Shown: positions 35,914-44,113, numbered from the stretch's first letter. The stretch is 64,000 bases of DNA from UBA4781 sp963556045 (GCA_963556045.3 CAUVYA020000002.1:1240001-1304000); one strand, 5' to 3'. Translations and numbers: made by a program. The notes: generated by a model from the sequence alone, not told the origin.

Positions 35914-36966
35914 TCAATTCAATCCATTCAACAGCAAATTTTTCAATAATTCGATCGTATTTTCTACATCAAGTAAATCTGCCGTTTCAATCGGCGTGTG
36001 GTGGTAGCGAATAGGTATTGATAAAGCGCAGGCTTTTGCGCCGCTTGCCGCATACAGGAGAGGGGTGACCGCAGTACTCATACCAACGGTTATTTCATCC
36101 TGCAAGGGAATATCCTTTTTTTGCGCAAGATCACAAACCTGCGCAACAAGACTCTGGTCTGGCACAAAAGCAGCCAGCTTGCCACGAATTGCATCCATCC
36201 ATTTCACTGCCGGTCCTGATCCAAGACGAATATCGCACTGCTTTCCCTCCAGATCAGGCGTATCGAATGCGAGAGTGCCATCAACTCCGATGATCACCTC
36301 CGGTTCGATGGTATTCGCGGCGGTCATACCGCCCATCAACATGGTCTCTTCCTGCACGCTAAAAGTCACGAATAGATCGCAATTCAGTTTTTGCGGATCA
36401 AGCGACTTCACCAGTTCCAGCAGAATGAAACAGCCCAGACGGTCGTCCAGCGCTTTTCCACGAACCAGTGAATCTCCCACATACTGCAAAGGAGAATCCC
36501 AGGTCAACACATCGCCGGGGCGCACTCCCATCGCCATGGTTTCATCCGCAGAAGAAGAGCCGATATCCACATAGATGCTGGAAAAATCGCCGATACTCCC
36601 CCCTCCATCCAGATGCTGCGGGAGAATGCCCGCTACTGCCGGGATACACCCCTCAGTCGACCACAGTGAAAGATGACTGCCGGGCAAAGCGCGCAGACTC
36701 GTTCCACCCATTCGTTCCACTTTTAAGAAACCTTCAGGAAGAATGCGCTGGACGATCAAGCCCACTTCATCCATGTGAGCTACCAGCATCACACGTTTTC
36801 CTTCTGCGGGAATATGCACGATCAGATTCCCCAGAGCATCCAGGCGGTGATCATATCCATCGGGCAGCAGAGAGCTTATATACTCTGCAATTTTCCCCTC
36901 CCTCCCGGGAACTGCAGGGATCTCTACCAGCCTTTCCAGAATCGCAGTGTCGATGTTTTCGATCAT
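35914..36966 (-). CDS. M42 family metallo-aminopeptidase-like protein
   Basis: The 350-residue protein has all the M42 metal-ligand blocks: LVAHMDEVG, GKALDDRLGC, SVQEETMLMGG, IGVDGT and the closing RYHHTPIE. Members are dinuclear-metal exopeptidases that form tetrahedral dodecamers; SgcX and FrvX of E. coli belong to the same family but lie in sugar operons. An upstream ATG (37002) is in frame but lacks a ribosome site, while AGAGG precedes 36966. It lies upstream of the nucleoside importer and downstream of the LacI regulator on the same strand. A deacylase or amidase role on an aminosugar or nucleoside conjugate is conceivable. Confidence 0.88.
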   Translation of the reverse strand: MIENIDTAILERLVEIPAVPGREGKIAEYISSLLPDGYDHRLDALGNLIVHIPAEGKRVMLVAHMDEVGLIVQRILPEGFLKVERMGGTSLRALPGSHLSLWSTEGCIPAVAGILPQHLDGGGSIGDFSSIYVDIGSSSADETMAMGVRPGDVLTWDSPLQYVGDSLVRGKALDDRLGCFILLELVKSLDPQKLNCDLFVTFSVQEETMLMGGMTAANTIEPEVIIGVDGTLAFDTPDLEGKQCDIRLGSGPAVKWMDAIRGKLAAFVPDQSLVAQVCDLAQKKDIPLQDEITVGMSTAVTPLLYAASGAKACALSIPIRYHHTPIETADLLDVENTIELLKNLLLNGLN

Positions 36967-37066
36967 CCTTGCCAGACCTCTTTCTATGAATTTTCCATTC
37001 ATACAATCAATCCGTGTGCATCAATGACAATGAACTCCTTCATCTTGAACAGCAGATCCAATGATC

Positions 37067-38086
37067 TCATTGCAGCGCAATCCTTTGGTTTGTTGAATCA
37101 CGAACAACCAGGATCGCGGATAAGATCACACGAACATTCTTTTCAGTTTTTGAACTTTGCATCCTTTTTATAAGCAAATTTATAGTGTTTTGAGCTATTT
37201 CATCGATCGGTTGTGCAACCGTAGTAAGAGCAGGTGTAACAGCAGTGGAAAGTTCGATATTGTCAAATCCAACGATGGAAAGATCAGCAGGAACGGATAA
37301 TCCGGCATCATGAGCAGCATTTAATGCGCCGATCGCCATCATATCGTTTAATGCAAATACTGCGGTCGGTTTGCAGGGATGCGCAAGCAGTCTGTGCATG
37401 GCTAATTCCCCACTTTTGAACTGAAAATCACCTCCCTCGATCAAGTCCGATTGAAATGGGATTCCAGACTCCATTAATGCGCGTTTATAACCTTCCACTC
37501 GCTGCATACTGGGAGAGACGTAATTGGGTCCGGTGATGCAGGCGATACATTCATGACCCAGATCAAGCAGGTAGCGAGTCGCTTCGTAACCAGCTTTCTC
37601 ATTATCCAAAAGAACCACATCCGCCAATTCCAGGGGAACATCACGGTCAGCAACAACAACCGGAATTTTATTCTCATAGAACGGTCGTAAATCGTCAATC
37701 TCACCACCGGCAGAAATAAAGACAACACCATCAACCTGCTTGGTGATCAGAGTATTAATGTAATTGGTTTGTTTTACAGGATCGTTATCGCTGTTCCCCA
37801 GGATAACACTGTACCCATATTGATAACCGTAATCCTCGATCCTCCTGGCAATCTCAGCAAAGAACAGGTTGGCGATATCCGGAACGATCAGACCGATGGT
37901 CTTGGTTTTTCCACTTCTCAAAGAGCGAGCAATAATATTCGGTTGATAACCCAGTTTATCAAGCGCATCCAGGACGCGCGCTTTGGTTTCAGGATTGATC
38001 GAACGGGTTTCGTTGATAACATGAGATACTGTTGTTATCGAGACACCCGCCTCATGGGCTACATCCTTGATCGTTACTCTATCCAT
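37067..38086 (-). CDS. LacI-family transcription regulator
   Basis: The 339-residue repressor begins TIKDVAHEAGVSITTVSHVIN, a textbook LacI helix-turn-helix followed by the hinge helix region, and then a sugar-binding domain (TIGLIVPDIANLFFAEIARRIE, DMMAIGALNAAHDAGLSVPADLSIVGFDN). GGGGA lies seven bases before the start. Two GCAAACGTT(T)TGC operators lie directly upstream, so it is probably autoregulated. By position it may control the M42 gene and the nucleoside operon downstream, though no copy of the operator is seen ahead of the binding-protein gene. Confidence 0.9.
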   Translation of the reverse strand: MDRVTIKDVAHEAGVSITTVSHVINETRSINPETKARVLDALDKLGYQPNIIARSLRSGKTKTIGLIVPDIANLFFAEIARRIEDYGYQYGYSVILGNSDNDPVKQTNYINTLITKQVDGVVFISAGGEIDDLRPFYENKIPVVVADRDVPLELADVVLLDNEKAGYEATRYLLDLGHECIACITGPNYVSPSMQRVEGYKRALMESGIPFQSDLIEGGDFQFKSGELAMHRLLAHPCKPTAVFALNDMMAIGALNAAHDAGLSVPADLSIVGFDNIELSTAVTPALTTVAQPIDEIAQNTINLLIKRMQSSKTEKNVRVILSAILVVRDSTNQRIALQ

Positions 38087-38097
38087 AAAATCCCCTC

Positions 38098-38124
38098 GCG
38101 CAAACGTTTGCGCAAACGTTTTGC
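38098..38124 (-). promoter_or_regulatory. tandem LacI-type operators
   Basis: A perfect 16-bp palindrome GCGCAAACGTTTGCGC (38098-38113) is immediately followed by an imperfect copy GCAAACGTTTTGC (38112-38124). Both have the central CG of LacI-family sites and lie 12-38 bases upstream of the LacI start, overlapping the probable promoter. The natural reading is autorepression. Confidence 0.75.
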
Positions 38125-38273
38125 TAATTTTACCTGTTGAACATTAAATGTCAAGGTTTTCCCTTTAAAAAGCTGCAAACTGGAAGAGAAAACATCAGCG
38201 GATGTTCTTTGTGCGGTTCGATAATGGAAAACCCTGGAAAAATTCCTATGATTCATTGTATGAATTCTCGTTA

Positions 38274-39599
38274 TCAACCCTTGCTCCGTAAATTCTCCAT
38301 TTTCTGGACTTTTTCAGCAATGACCTCTTCGGCGCCGATCTCTTTGCGATGGCGCAGGGTATCGGGTTCTATGTCATCCAGCAGCAATTCCATCTTTGCG
38401 GATATACTGCCCGGAGTTTCCCCTACTCCAACTATCGCCAGTGCGCGTGAACCAAGTGTTTCCAGGCTGCCGGCTTTTTCGATAATGGAAGCATACATGA
38501 ATGAAAAACCTGCCTGCTCAATTTTCCTTTCGTTCAAACCAACCGGCACATGCTCATTGCCCGACTGAGGGTAGGCAGCCGGGACCAGATATTTACTCAC
38601 GGAAGCTTGTTTTGAAAAAATTGCGCAATTCTGTTGTAGAATCCCCTCAGCCAGGTCCGCCAGAAAAGCGACAGCATCTGACTCAAACAGGGTCATCAAG
38701 TTAATGGCTTCCGGATCACCCAGGCGAACATTGAATTCGATCACACGTACGCCCTTCGCGGTCGCGATGAACTGACCATAGAGAAAACCGCGATAGCCTT
38801 CATCAGACTCTGCCTGTATGGCATCCACCGTCAGCTGTAAAATAGAATCGGCTTCCCGCAAATCATCCGGCGTGAGAAACGGCATGGATCCATCCGCCAT
38901 GGTGTATGCCCCCATCCCGCCGGTCATGCCGCCTTGATCGCCATCAAACGCATACTTAAAATCCTGGGCAACCGGCATGGGAACTATTCTGCCATCTGAC
39001 ACAAACGCAATACGGGAAAACTCCTCGCCGATCAAACGCTCTTCCAGCAGAACCACCCCATCTTCATGCAGAGCAATTTGTACTTTATCGAGGGCTTCTT
39101 CAATGGTGTGGTAATGTACTCCCATTACACTGACACCCTTCCCCCCCGTCAGACCAACAGGTTTTACCGCTACCTGCCCTACTTCTTCAATAAAACAACG
39201 GGCAGATGGTATATCGTGGACTTCTTGCCAGCGCGGAGAGCCCCTTTTTACACGACGAAGAAGAAGATCACGCATAAAGACTTTATCGCCCTCCAGGCGC
39301 GCCTGAGCGCTTGAGGGACCGACCACTTTCATCCCAAGTTTTCGTAAGGCATCACTCGCTCCCGCCATCAGAGGGACTTCCGGTCCGATCACAACCAATT
39401 CAACCTGATGCTCCTTGAAAAAATCCTGCATGCTGTGAATATCACGCATACTTCCATTAACCGATGCTTTTGCTATCGTTTGAATTCCAGGATTGTTGTG
39501 ATTTCCATATACGTATAATGAATCGCGTGATGGGTATTTTTTCAACACCTTTGCGATCGCATGTTCTCTACCGCCGCTTCCGATCAAACCAATTCTCAT
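38274..39599 (-). CDS. PurD-like ATP-grasp ligase (phosphoribosylamine-glycine ligase homologue)
   Basis: The 441-residue protein has the PurD order: GSGGREHAIAK, LVVIGPEVPLMAG, the ATP-grasp block VAVKPVGLTGGKGVSVMG, GGMTGGMGAYT, and the metal-binding IEFNVRLGDPEAIN. PurD joins glycine to phosphoribosylamine with ATP. Several blocks differ from bacterial PurD (an insertion after GDKVFMRDLL, FNVRLGDPEA in place of FNARFGDPET), closer to archaeal forms. It is coupled to a GntR/UTRA regulator by an ATGA overlap and lies far from any other pur gene, so a substrate other than glycine or PRA is possible. Confidence 0.82.
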   Translation of the reverse strand: MRIGLIGSGGREHAIAKVLKKYPSRDSLYVYGNHNNPGIQTIAKASVNGSMRDIHSMQDFFKEHQVELVVIGPEVPLMAGASDALRKLGMKVVGPSSAQARLEGDKVFMRDLLLRRVKRGSPRWQEVHDIPSARCFIEEVGQVAVKPVGLTGGKGVSVMGVHYHTIEEALDKVQIALHEDGVVLLEERLIGEEFSRIAFVSDGRIVPMPVAQDFKYAFDGDQGGMTGGMGAYTMADGSMPFLTPDDLREADSILQLTVDAIQAESDEGYRGFLYGQFIATAKGVRVIEFNVRLGDPEAINLMTLFESDAVAFLADLAEGILQQNCAIFSKQASVSKYLVPAAYPQSGNEHVPVGLNERKIEQAGFSFMYASIIEKAGSLETLGSRALAIVGVGETPGSISAKMELLLDDIEPDTLRHRKEIGAEEVIAEKVQKMENLRSKG

Positions 39600-40357
39600 T
39601 TTTCTTCGATGCTCCTTGTTGGATCTAAGCGATTGGAAAGCACAGTGAATTGATAGCGTTCACTTAGATAAATATTCTTGTTCGACTCGATAGGAGTGCC
39701 ACCAGCCAGATAAGTGATGGATTCGGTATACAGCAGGGGTGTTTGCGGAGAAACCCTGAGGGTTTCGGCGATGAATGGATCCGCCACCACAGGCTTTACG
39801 ACCGTTTTTTGCCATGAAAGCACATGGTTGTATTCCTGTTCAAACACAGCATACAGGGATTGCTGCGCGAAATTGTAATCAAGCAAACCGGGGCACAGGT
39901 TTTCGGGAATAAAAGTAAGCTGGTACGCGATGGGAGATTGATCAGCGTAGCGTACTCGTTCCAATTTTAATACCCACTGATCTTCCGGTATCTTTAGATT
40001 TGCTGCATGAAATGGTTCGGGGTGTTCTCTGGTGAAACAGATCACTTTTGAAGTTGGTTCCAACCGCTTCTGATGGATCTCTTCTGAAAAACTCATCAAA
40101 TACTGTAACCCATAATCCACTTTTGGCTGGCTCACAAAAGAACCTTTACCCTGAATACGGGATACGATGCCTTCATTTTGAAGCGTCTCCAGCGCTTTGC
40201 GTGCTGTATTGCGGCTTACATTAAATTTTTCTATGATGTCACTTTCCGACCAAATACGGCTGCCGATCACTATCTCTCCTGAGTCAATTTTTTCGCGGAT
40301 CAGATCACAAATCTGTAAATAGATGGGTTTATAACTCACGCGAGAAATTTGCGGCAT
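39596..40357 (-). CDS. GntR-family regulator, HutC/UTRA type
   Basis: The 253-residue regulator has an N-terminal winged helix (YKPIYLQICDLIREKI, then SESDIIEKFNVSRNTARKALETLQNEGIVSRIQGKGSFV) and a C-terminal UTRA ligand domain, the form that senses sugars, amino-sugar phosphates or related effectors. AAGGAGCGCT precedes the start. The ATGA overlap with the PurD-like gene shows that the regulator and the enzyme are made together. A palindrome just upstream is a good autoregulatory site. Confidence 0.9.
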   Translation of the reverse strand: MPQISRVSYKPIYLQICDLIREKIDSGEIVIGSRIWSESDIIEKFNVSRNTARKALETLQNEGIVSRIQGKGSFVSQPKVDYGLQYLMSFSEEIHQKRLEPTSKVICFTREHPEPFHAANLKIPEDQWVLKLERVRYADQSPIAYQLTFIPENLCPGLLDYNFAQQSLYAVFEQEYNHVLSWQKTVVKPVVADPFIAETLRVSPQTPLLYTESITYLAGGTPIESNKNIYLSERYQFTVLSNRLDPTRSIEEK

Positions 40358-40376
40358 AGCGCTCCTTATATTTATG

Positions 40377-40386
40377 GGGTTAACCC
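40377..40386. promoter_or_regulatory. palindromic operator before the GntR/PurD-like operon
   Basis: GGGTTAACCC, within TTGGGTTAACCCCA on the minus strand, is a perfect 10-bp palindrome 20 bases before the GntR start codon. This is the usual position and form for GntR-family autoregulation. Confidence 0.55.
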
Positions 40387-40475
40387 AATAAGTTACTGCA
40401 ATATATTATACATTAGCCTTTTCATTAAAATCAACATATTGCTACTAGTGCATATCAAAAGAGGAAAAATTTAAG

Positions 40476-40508
40476 AAAAGAGCGATTAGGATCGCTAATC
40501 GCTCTTTT
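40476..40508. terminator. Rho-independent terminator, bidirectional
   Basis: A perfect 14-bp stem (40476-40489 with 40495-40508; core GAGCGATTAG) has a five-base loop and is flanked by A and T runs on both sides. It ends the lipoprotein transcript that stops at 40523. Confidence 0.88.
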
Positions 40509-40522
40509 TGGATGATAAATCT

Positions 40523-40963
40523 TTACTGTACAGAAAGTCCAACCAGGTCCTTGACCTGCTGTTTTCCAGAGAAATCGGGCAGAACAGAACGCAGTGTGCC
40601 ATCTTCCTCGAATGCAACAATGCAGGTGGCGCAAGCAGATAGTTCTTCCATGCTTACATCAGCGCTGTAATCGTCAGAAGCAATCATGGAAAGAGTGGTA
40701 TATTCCGACACACCAGCAGCCGTTAGCAGATCATTGAGAGCAACGCCTTCATACACTGTTACAACCCCTTCTTTGTCGGTATATTCTGCGCTGGTCTGAG
40801 GCAGGGCTTTCAGCTCGTCTTCCGTCCATGAAGCAGTGGCTGCACCACTCATTGTCAGCACAGGTTCACTTACTACAGCAGCTTCTTCGGTTTGACCTGC
40901 GCAAGCACCGAGCAATACAACTGCCATTAATAAGCTGATCAAAACACCCAATTTTTTATCCAT
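40523..40963 (-). CDS. small lipoprotein with molybdopterin-oxidoreductase-like domain
   Basis: The 146-residue protein has a signal peptide and lipobox LLGAC (Cys21), then one domain with WTEDELKALPQTSAEY, VTVYEGVALNDLLTAAGVSEYTTLSMIASDDYSADVSMEEL. This block order resembles the sulfite-oxidase-type molybdopterin-binding domain (Oxidored_molyb) found as short single-domain lipoproteins; the family name is from memory and moderately sure. It would sit outside the membrane. A structured leader with a molybdenum-cofactor-riboswitch look and a terminator precedes it, which fits the domain assignment. AGAGGAGA lies at a good distance before ATG. Confidence 0.7.
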   Translation of the reverse strand: MDKKLGVLISLLMAVVLLGACAGQTEEAAVVSEPVLTMSGAATASWTEDELKALPQTSAEYTDKEGVVTVYEGVALNDLLTAAGVSEYTTLSMIASDDYSADVSMEELSACATCIVAFEEDGTLRSVLPDFSGKQQVKDLVGLSVQ

Positions 40964-41045
40964 TTCTTCTCCTCTTTCTTTTTTTTATAATTCGAAACAA
41001 TCCCACCCCTGCAGGTCCAGTGATTTTTCCGGCTGTATGCTTAAT

Positions 41046-41075
41046 AAAAAACAGCAGCCGGAAAGGGCTGCTGTT
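41046..41075 (-). terminator. terminator forming the expression platform of the leader RNA
   Basis: On the minus strand a 10-bp stem (41050-41059 with 41066-41075, AACAGCAGCC arms) is followed by six U. It lies 80 bases before the lipoprotein start and directly after the conserved leader, so it is placed to switch transcription off or on. Confidence 0.85.
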
Positions 41076-41079
41076 AACA

Positions 41080-41195
41080 TCAAATACTACCAGCACATCT
41101 CCTTTCCAAACGGGAGGCGGGAGCGTTTCCACTCACACCCTATCGGTTCAAGCGCCCTGGCTTTCGCGGTAGGCAGATGAACTCGAAGATGACCT
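41080..41195 (-). ncRNA. probable molybdenum-cofactor (Moco)-type riboswitch
   Basis: The leader of the lipoprotein gene contains, on the minus strand, the run GAGTGGAAACGCTCC then CGCCTCCCGTTTGGAAAGGAG, which matches my memory of the highly conserved 3' half of the Moco/Tuco RNA motif. An outer helix CATCT/AGATG and CTACC/GGTAG closes the element (CATCTGCCTACC near 41178-41167 with the region 41100-41086). An intrinsic terminator follows. The downstream gene encodes a molybdopterin-domain-like lipoprotein, consistent with Moco control. The family is assigned from memory of the motif and not from a covariance search. Confidence 0.5.
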
Positions 41196-41265
41196 TCTTA
41201 TTTTAACACAACTCCCTCGTTCACCCTACGTGAAAAATCCTCTATGCTGTGTAGTATTTAGTATT

Positions 41266-42021
41266 TTAAAGTGAGAGGCAGGCATCCGCAGCCAGCCAGA
41301 ACAGGTTCTCGCGAATTTCATGCCTTGACTGCCAGCCGCGATTATCCCATTCTTCGCCGCTGAGATCATCTCCCCCATACACAACCTGACCAAACAGCAC
41401 TTTTCGGAATTGCGCCACTGCCATCATGCCCGCAGCTTCCATTTCAACCACAAGACAGCCTTCATTCCTCCGTCGAATGATTTTTGCATCCGTTTCCCGG
41501 TAGAGTGCATCGGTGGTCCATGTTTTGCCTACCTGATAGGGAATACCCCGTTTTTGGATTTCAGATTCCAATTTTTGGACGACTTGCTGATCCGCCATGA
41601 CCTCACGCGCGGGCGGAAGGTAATGATACGAGACACCTTCGTCCCTGACCGCACCTGAAAGAACGACCAAATGCCCCACCGGCGTATCCCGCTGCAGCAC
41701 GCCGCAGCCTCCGCAGGCTATGAATTTTGTACATCCATATGCGATCGCGACTTCCAACAATGCTGCTGCAATGGGAGCACCCACTCCCGGATGAAAGAAC
41801 GCCAGCCGCCTGCCGTTTCTGCTGATCTCATAGACAGGGTGAGCGCCATCTTCCCAATACGTTTGTACCAGAGTGCGAGGGTTCTGTTCCTCGATCACTT
41901 TTTCGATCACATCTCGAAAGAAACAGATCACACAATGGTCAGGCATGTCAGTTTTTTGATGGTTTGTAGAGGGTTCGATCCTGGCGGTCGGTGAAGGGTC
42001 AAATTCCAATATTGGGTACAT
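41266..42021 (-). CDS. nucleoside phosphorylase (uridine phosphorylase-like)
   Basis: The 251-residue protein has the PNP/UDP phosphorylase blocks: HPGVGAPIAAALLEVAIAYGCTKFIACGGCG for phosphate and ribose binding and CLVVEMEAAGMMAVAQF, whose VEMEA Glu-Met-Glu contacts ribose. It splits a nucleoside with phosphate to base and ribose-1-phosphate, a second route beside the nucleoside hydrolases. The N-terminal 25 residues are longer than usual. GGGAGG lies eight bases before ATG. It is divergent from the ABC exporter gene. Confidence 0.9.
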   Translation of the reverse strand: MYPILEFDPSPTARIEPSTNHQKTDMPDHCVICFFRDVIEKVIEEQNPRTLVQTYWEDGAHPVYEISRNGRRLAFFHPGVGAPIAAALLEVAIAYGCTKFIACGGCGVLQRDTPVGHLVVLSGAVRDEGVSYHYLPPAREVMADQQVVQKLESEIQKRGIPYQVGKTWTTDALYRETDAKIIRRRNEGCLVVEMEAAGMMAVAQFRKVLFGQVVYGGDDLSGEEWDNRGWQSRHEIRENLFWLAADACLSL

Positions 42022-42216
42022 GAGGTCCTCCCTGTTTGAATATCTTTTCTTCCTTTAAGATTTTACAGGAAATTTAACGGTATGAGAGTAGATACAAATA
42101 CGATCATCCATCACTTTCTCTTGGAGTTTTGTTCCATCGTAGGGAAATTTGACCCGTTCATTCATTGGGGTAGAATGGTAATGATTCTATTATTCGTACT
42201 GGATCTGGAGGTTTTT

Positions 42217-43971
42217 TTGAAAGCATTTCAGTTTGTCTATCAATTTGTCCGCAAGTACCGGGGAGCACTCTTCATCACCATTCTCAGTATGATCCTGCTG
42301 GTAGGGGTACAACTGCTGGCACCCTGGATCGTGAAAACCATGATCGCTACGGTAACCGCACCCGGTATGTCCATGAGCGATATGACCCAGATCACAAGGC
42401 TGGCTTTATTGGCGCTGGGTGTATACGTCCTGCGCACTGCCCTGCAGTTCGTGCGTAGCTATATGGCACACATCGCCGGCTGGGGCGTGGTGGCAGATGT
42501 GCGCTCCAAACTGTATGAACATGTACAGCGTATGTCTCTGCGTTTTTATGAAGACAAACAAACCGGACAGCTCATGTCGCAGTTGATCAACGATACGGAT
42601 CTGCTGGAAAGCCTGATCGCGCACGCCATCCCCGACCTGGCAGCCAATGCGCTCATGCTGGTGGGTGTGGTAGTGATCCTGTTCAACATCAATGCACAAC
42701 TAGCGCTGTTAAGCCTGATCCCGGTTCCTTTGATCATCATAACCATGAACGCTTTTGATAAGTTTGTACGCCCCGCTTTTCGGATAAGACAAAACAAACT
42801 GGGCGAACTCAATGCCGCATTAAACGACAACCTTTCCGGGGTACGTGAGATCAAGGCATTCGCACGGGAGGAAGCTGAATTGATGCGAGTCAACGATCAC
42901 ATCCACCAGTATCGTGATTCCAACCTGCACGCCCTGCGGTTAATGGCAACCTTTCACCCTCTGATTGATTTTGCAGCCTCCCTCGGAACGATCGTTCTGA
43001 TCTATTTCGGCGGAAAGTTCATTCTGGGGCAGACCCTGACTCTGGATGATCTGGTAGCATTCTTCCTTTATCTGGATCTGCTCTACCAACCCATTCGCGA
43101 ATTGAGCAAGGTATGGGAAAGCGTTCAGCAGGCACTCTCCGGTGCAGAACGTGTCAATGAGCTTTTTAAGGAAGCGCCCACCATTGTGGAAAAACCGGAT
43201 GCCATTGTACTGCCTGTGGATAATCGAGGAACAATCAGCTTTCAGCACGTCGGCTTTCACTATGAAAGCGGGAACACCGTCCTTGAAGACATCAATCTGG
43301 ATATCCCGTTCGGGAAAGTGGTCGCCCTGGTTGGACCGACCGGAGTGGGAAAGACAACCCTGGTCAATCTGCTTCCTCGTTTTTATGATGTGTGCGAAGG
43401 CTCCATTTCGATCAATGGTCACGATATCCGCGACCTGACGCTCAAGAGCATCCGCCAGCAGATCAGCATTGTATTACAAAATGTATTCCTGTTTCACGGC
43501 AGCGTGCGTGAGAATATCCTGTTCGGTCGGCAAGACGCCAGCGAAGATGAAATGAGACATGCGGCTCAGATCGCCAATGCACAGGGATTTATCGAGCAGC
43601 TTCCTGAGAAGTACGACACTCTGATCGGTGAACGAGGGGTCAAACTCTCCGGCGGGCAGCGCCAGCGCATCGCCATTGCCCGTGCAGTCCTACGAGATGC
43701 TCCCATCCTGATCCTGGATGAAGCCACATCCTCTGTTGATACCGAAACCGAGCGGCTCATTCAGCAGGCACTGGACACATTGATGATAGGGAAAACGGTT
43801 CTCATCATCGCGCACCGCCTTTCCACTATCCGCAACGCAGATATGATCGTTGTTTTAGAGGGCAGCCACATCGTTGAAAAGGGCAGTCATGCGGAATTAA
43901 TGAAGCACCATGGATTGTATAACCGATTGATCACGGCACAGATGGATCAGCAATCTGACCTCCCTTTGTAG
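42217..43971 (+). CDS. MsbA-like ABC exporter half-transporter
   Basis: The 584-residue protein combines a six-helix ABC exporter membrane domain (KAFQFVYQFVRKYRGALFIT through about residue 320) and a nucleotide-binding domain with Walker A GPTGVGKTT, signature LSGGQRQRIAIARAVL, Walker B ILILDEATSSVD and switch AHRLSTIRNAD. It works as a homodimer to export lipid, peptide or drug. The start is chosen as TTG at 42217, five bases after GGAGG; the reading frame is open back to 42082, but only the short form has the family length of about 580 residues and the usual N-terminal helix. It is a single gene. Confidence 0.88.
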   Translation: MKAFQFVYQFVRKYRGALFITILSMILLVGVQLLAPWIVKTMIATVTAPGMSMSDMTQITRLALLALGVYVLRTALQFVRSYMAHIAGWGVVADVRSKLYEHVQRMSLRFYEDKQTGQLMSQLINDTDLLESLIAHAIPDLAANALMLVGVVVILFNINAQLALLSLIPVPLIIITMNAFDKFVRPAFRIRQNKLGELNAALNDNLSGVREIKAFAREEAELMRVNDHIHQYRDSNLHALRLMATFHPLIDFAASLGTIVLIYFGGKFILGQTLTLDDLVAFFLYLDLLYQPIRELSKVWESVQQALSGAERVNELFKEAPTIVEKPDAIVLPVDNRGTISFQHVGFHYESGNTVLEDINLDIPFGKVVALVGPTGVGKTTLVNLLPRFYDVCEGSISINGHDIRDLTLKSIRQQISIVLQNVFLFHGSVRENILFGRQDASEDEMRHAAQIANAQGFIEQLPEKYDTLIGERGVKLSGGQRQRIAIARAVLRDAPILILDEATSSVDTETERLIQQALDTLMIGKTVLIIAHRLSTIRNADMIVVLEGSHIVEKGSHAELMKHHGLYNRLITAQMDQQSDLPL

Positions 43972-44044
43972 AGCATTTTATAAAGAAAGGGGAAACTGGC
44001 AGCACATCGGGCGGTGATTCCGGTTCACTTCTGCCTATCTTTGC

Positions 44045-44050
44045 TATAAT
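44045..44050 (+). promoter_or_regulatory. probable -10 element for the LVIVD/beta-helix gene
   Basis: TATAAT at 44045-44050 lies 64 bases upstream of the start codon, with GGTTCA 17 bases before as a poor -35. It is the only promoter-like signal in the 142-bp gap. Confidence 0.35.
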
Positions 44051-44113
44051 TCAGCTAGTTGAACAATTTCCAGCAAAATCTCGTTATACAATCGAATAAT
44101 ACAGGAGAAAACA

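Noticed and set aside
38274..39599. Calling the ATP-grasp gene a standard housekeeping purD
   Set aside because: Sequence order fits PurD, but context and several altered blocks leave the substrate open, so no gene symbol was given.
41116..41130. GGGAGCGTTTCC resembling the LacI operator of the mannoside locus
   Set aside because: It has a mismatch in the inverted arm, lies inside the conserved leader RNA of another gene and is explained by that RNA's structure.
42082..42216. N-terminal extension of the ABC exporter
   Set aside because: No ribosome site at the first ATG. A GGAGG five bases before TTG 42217 gives the normal family length.
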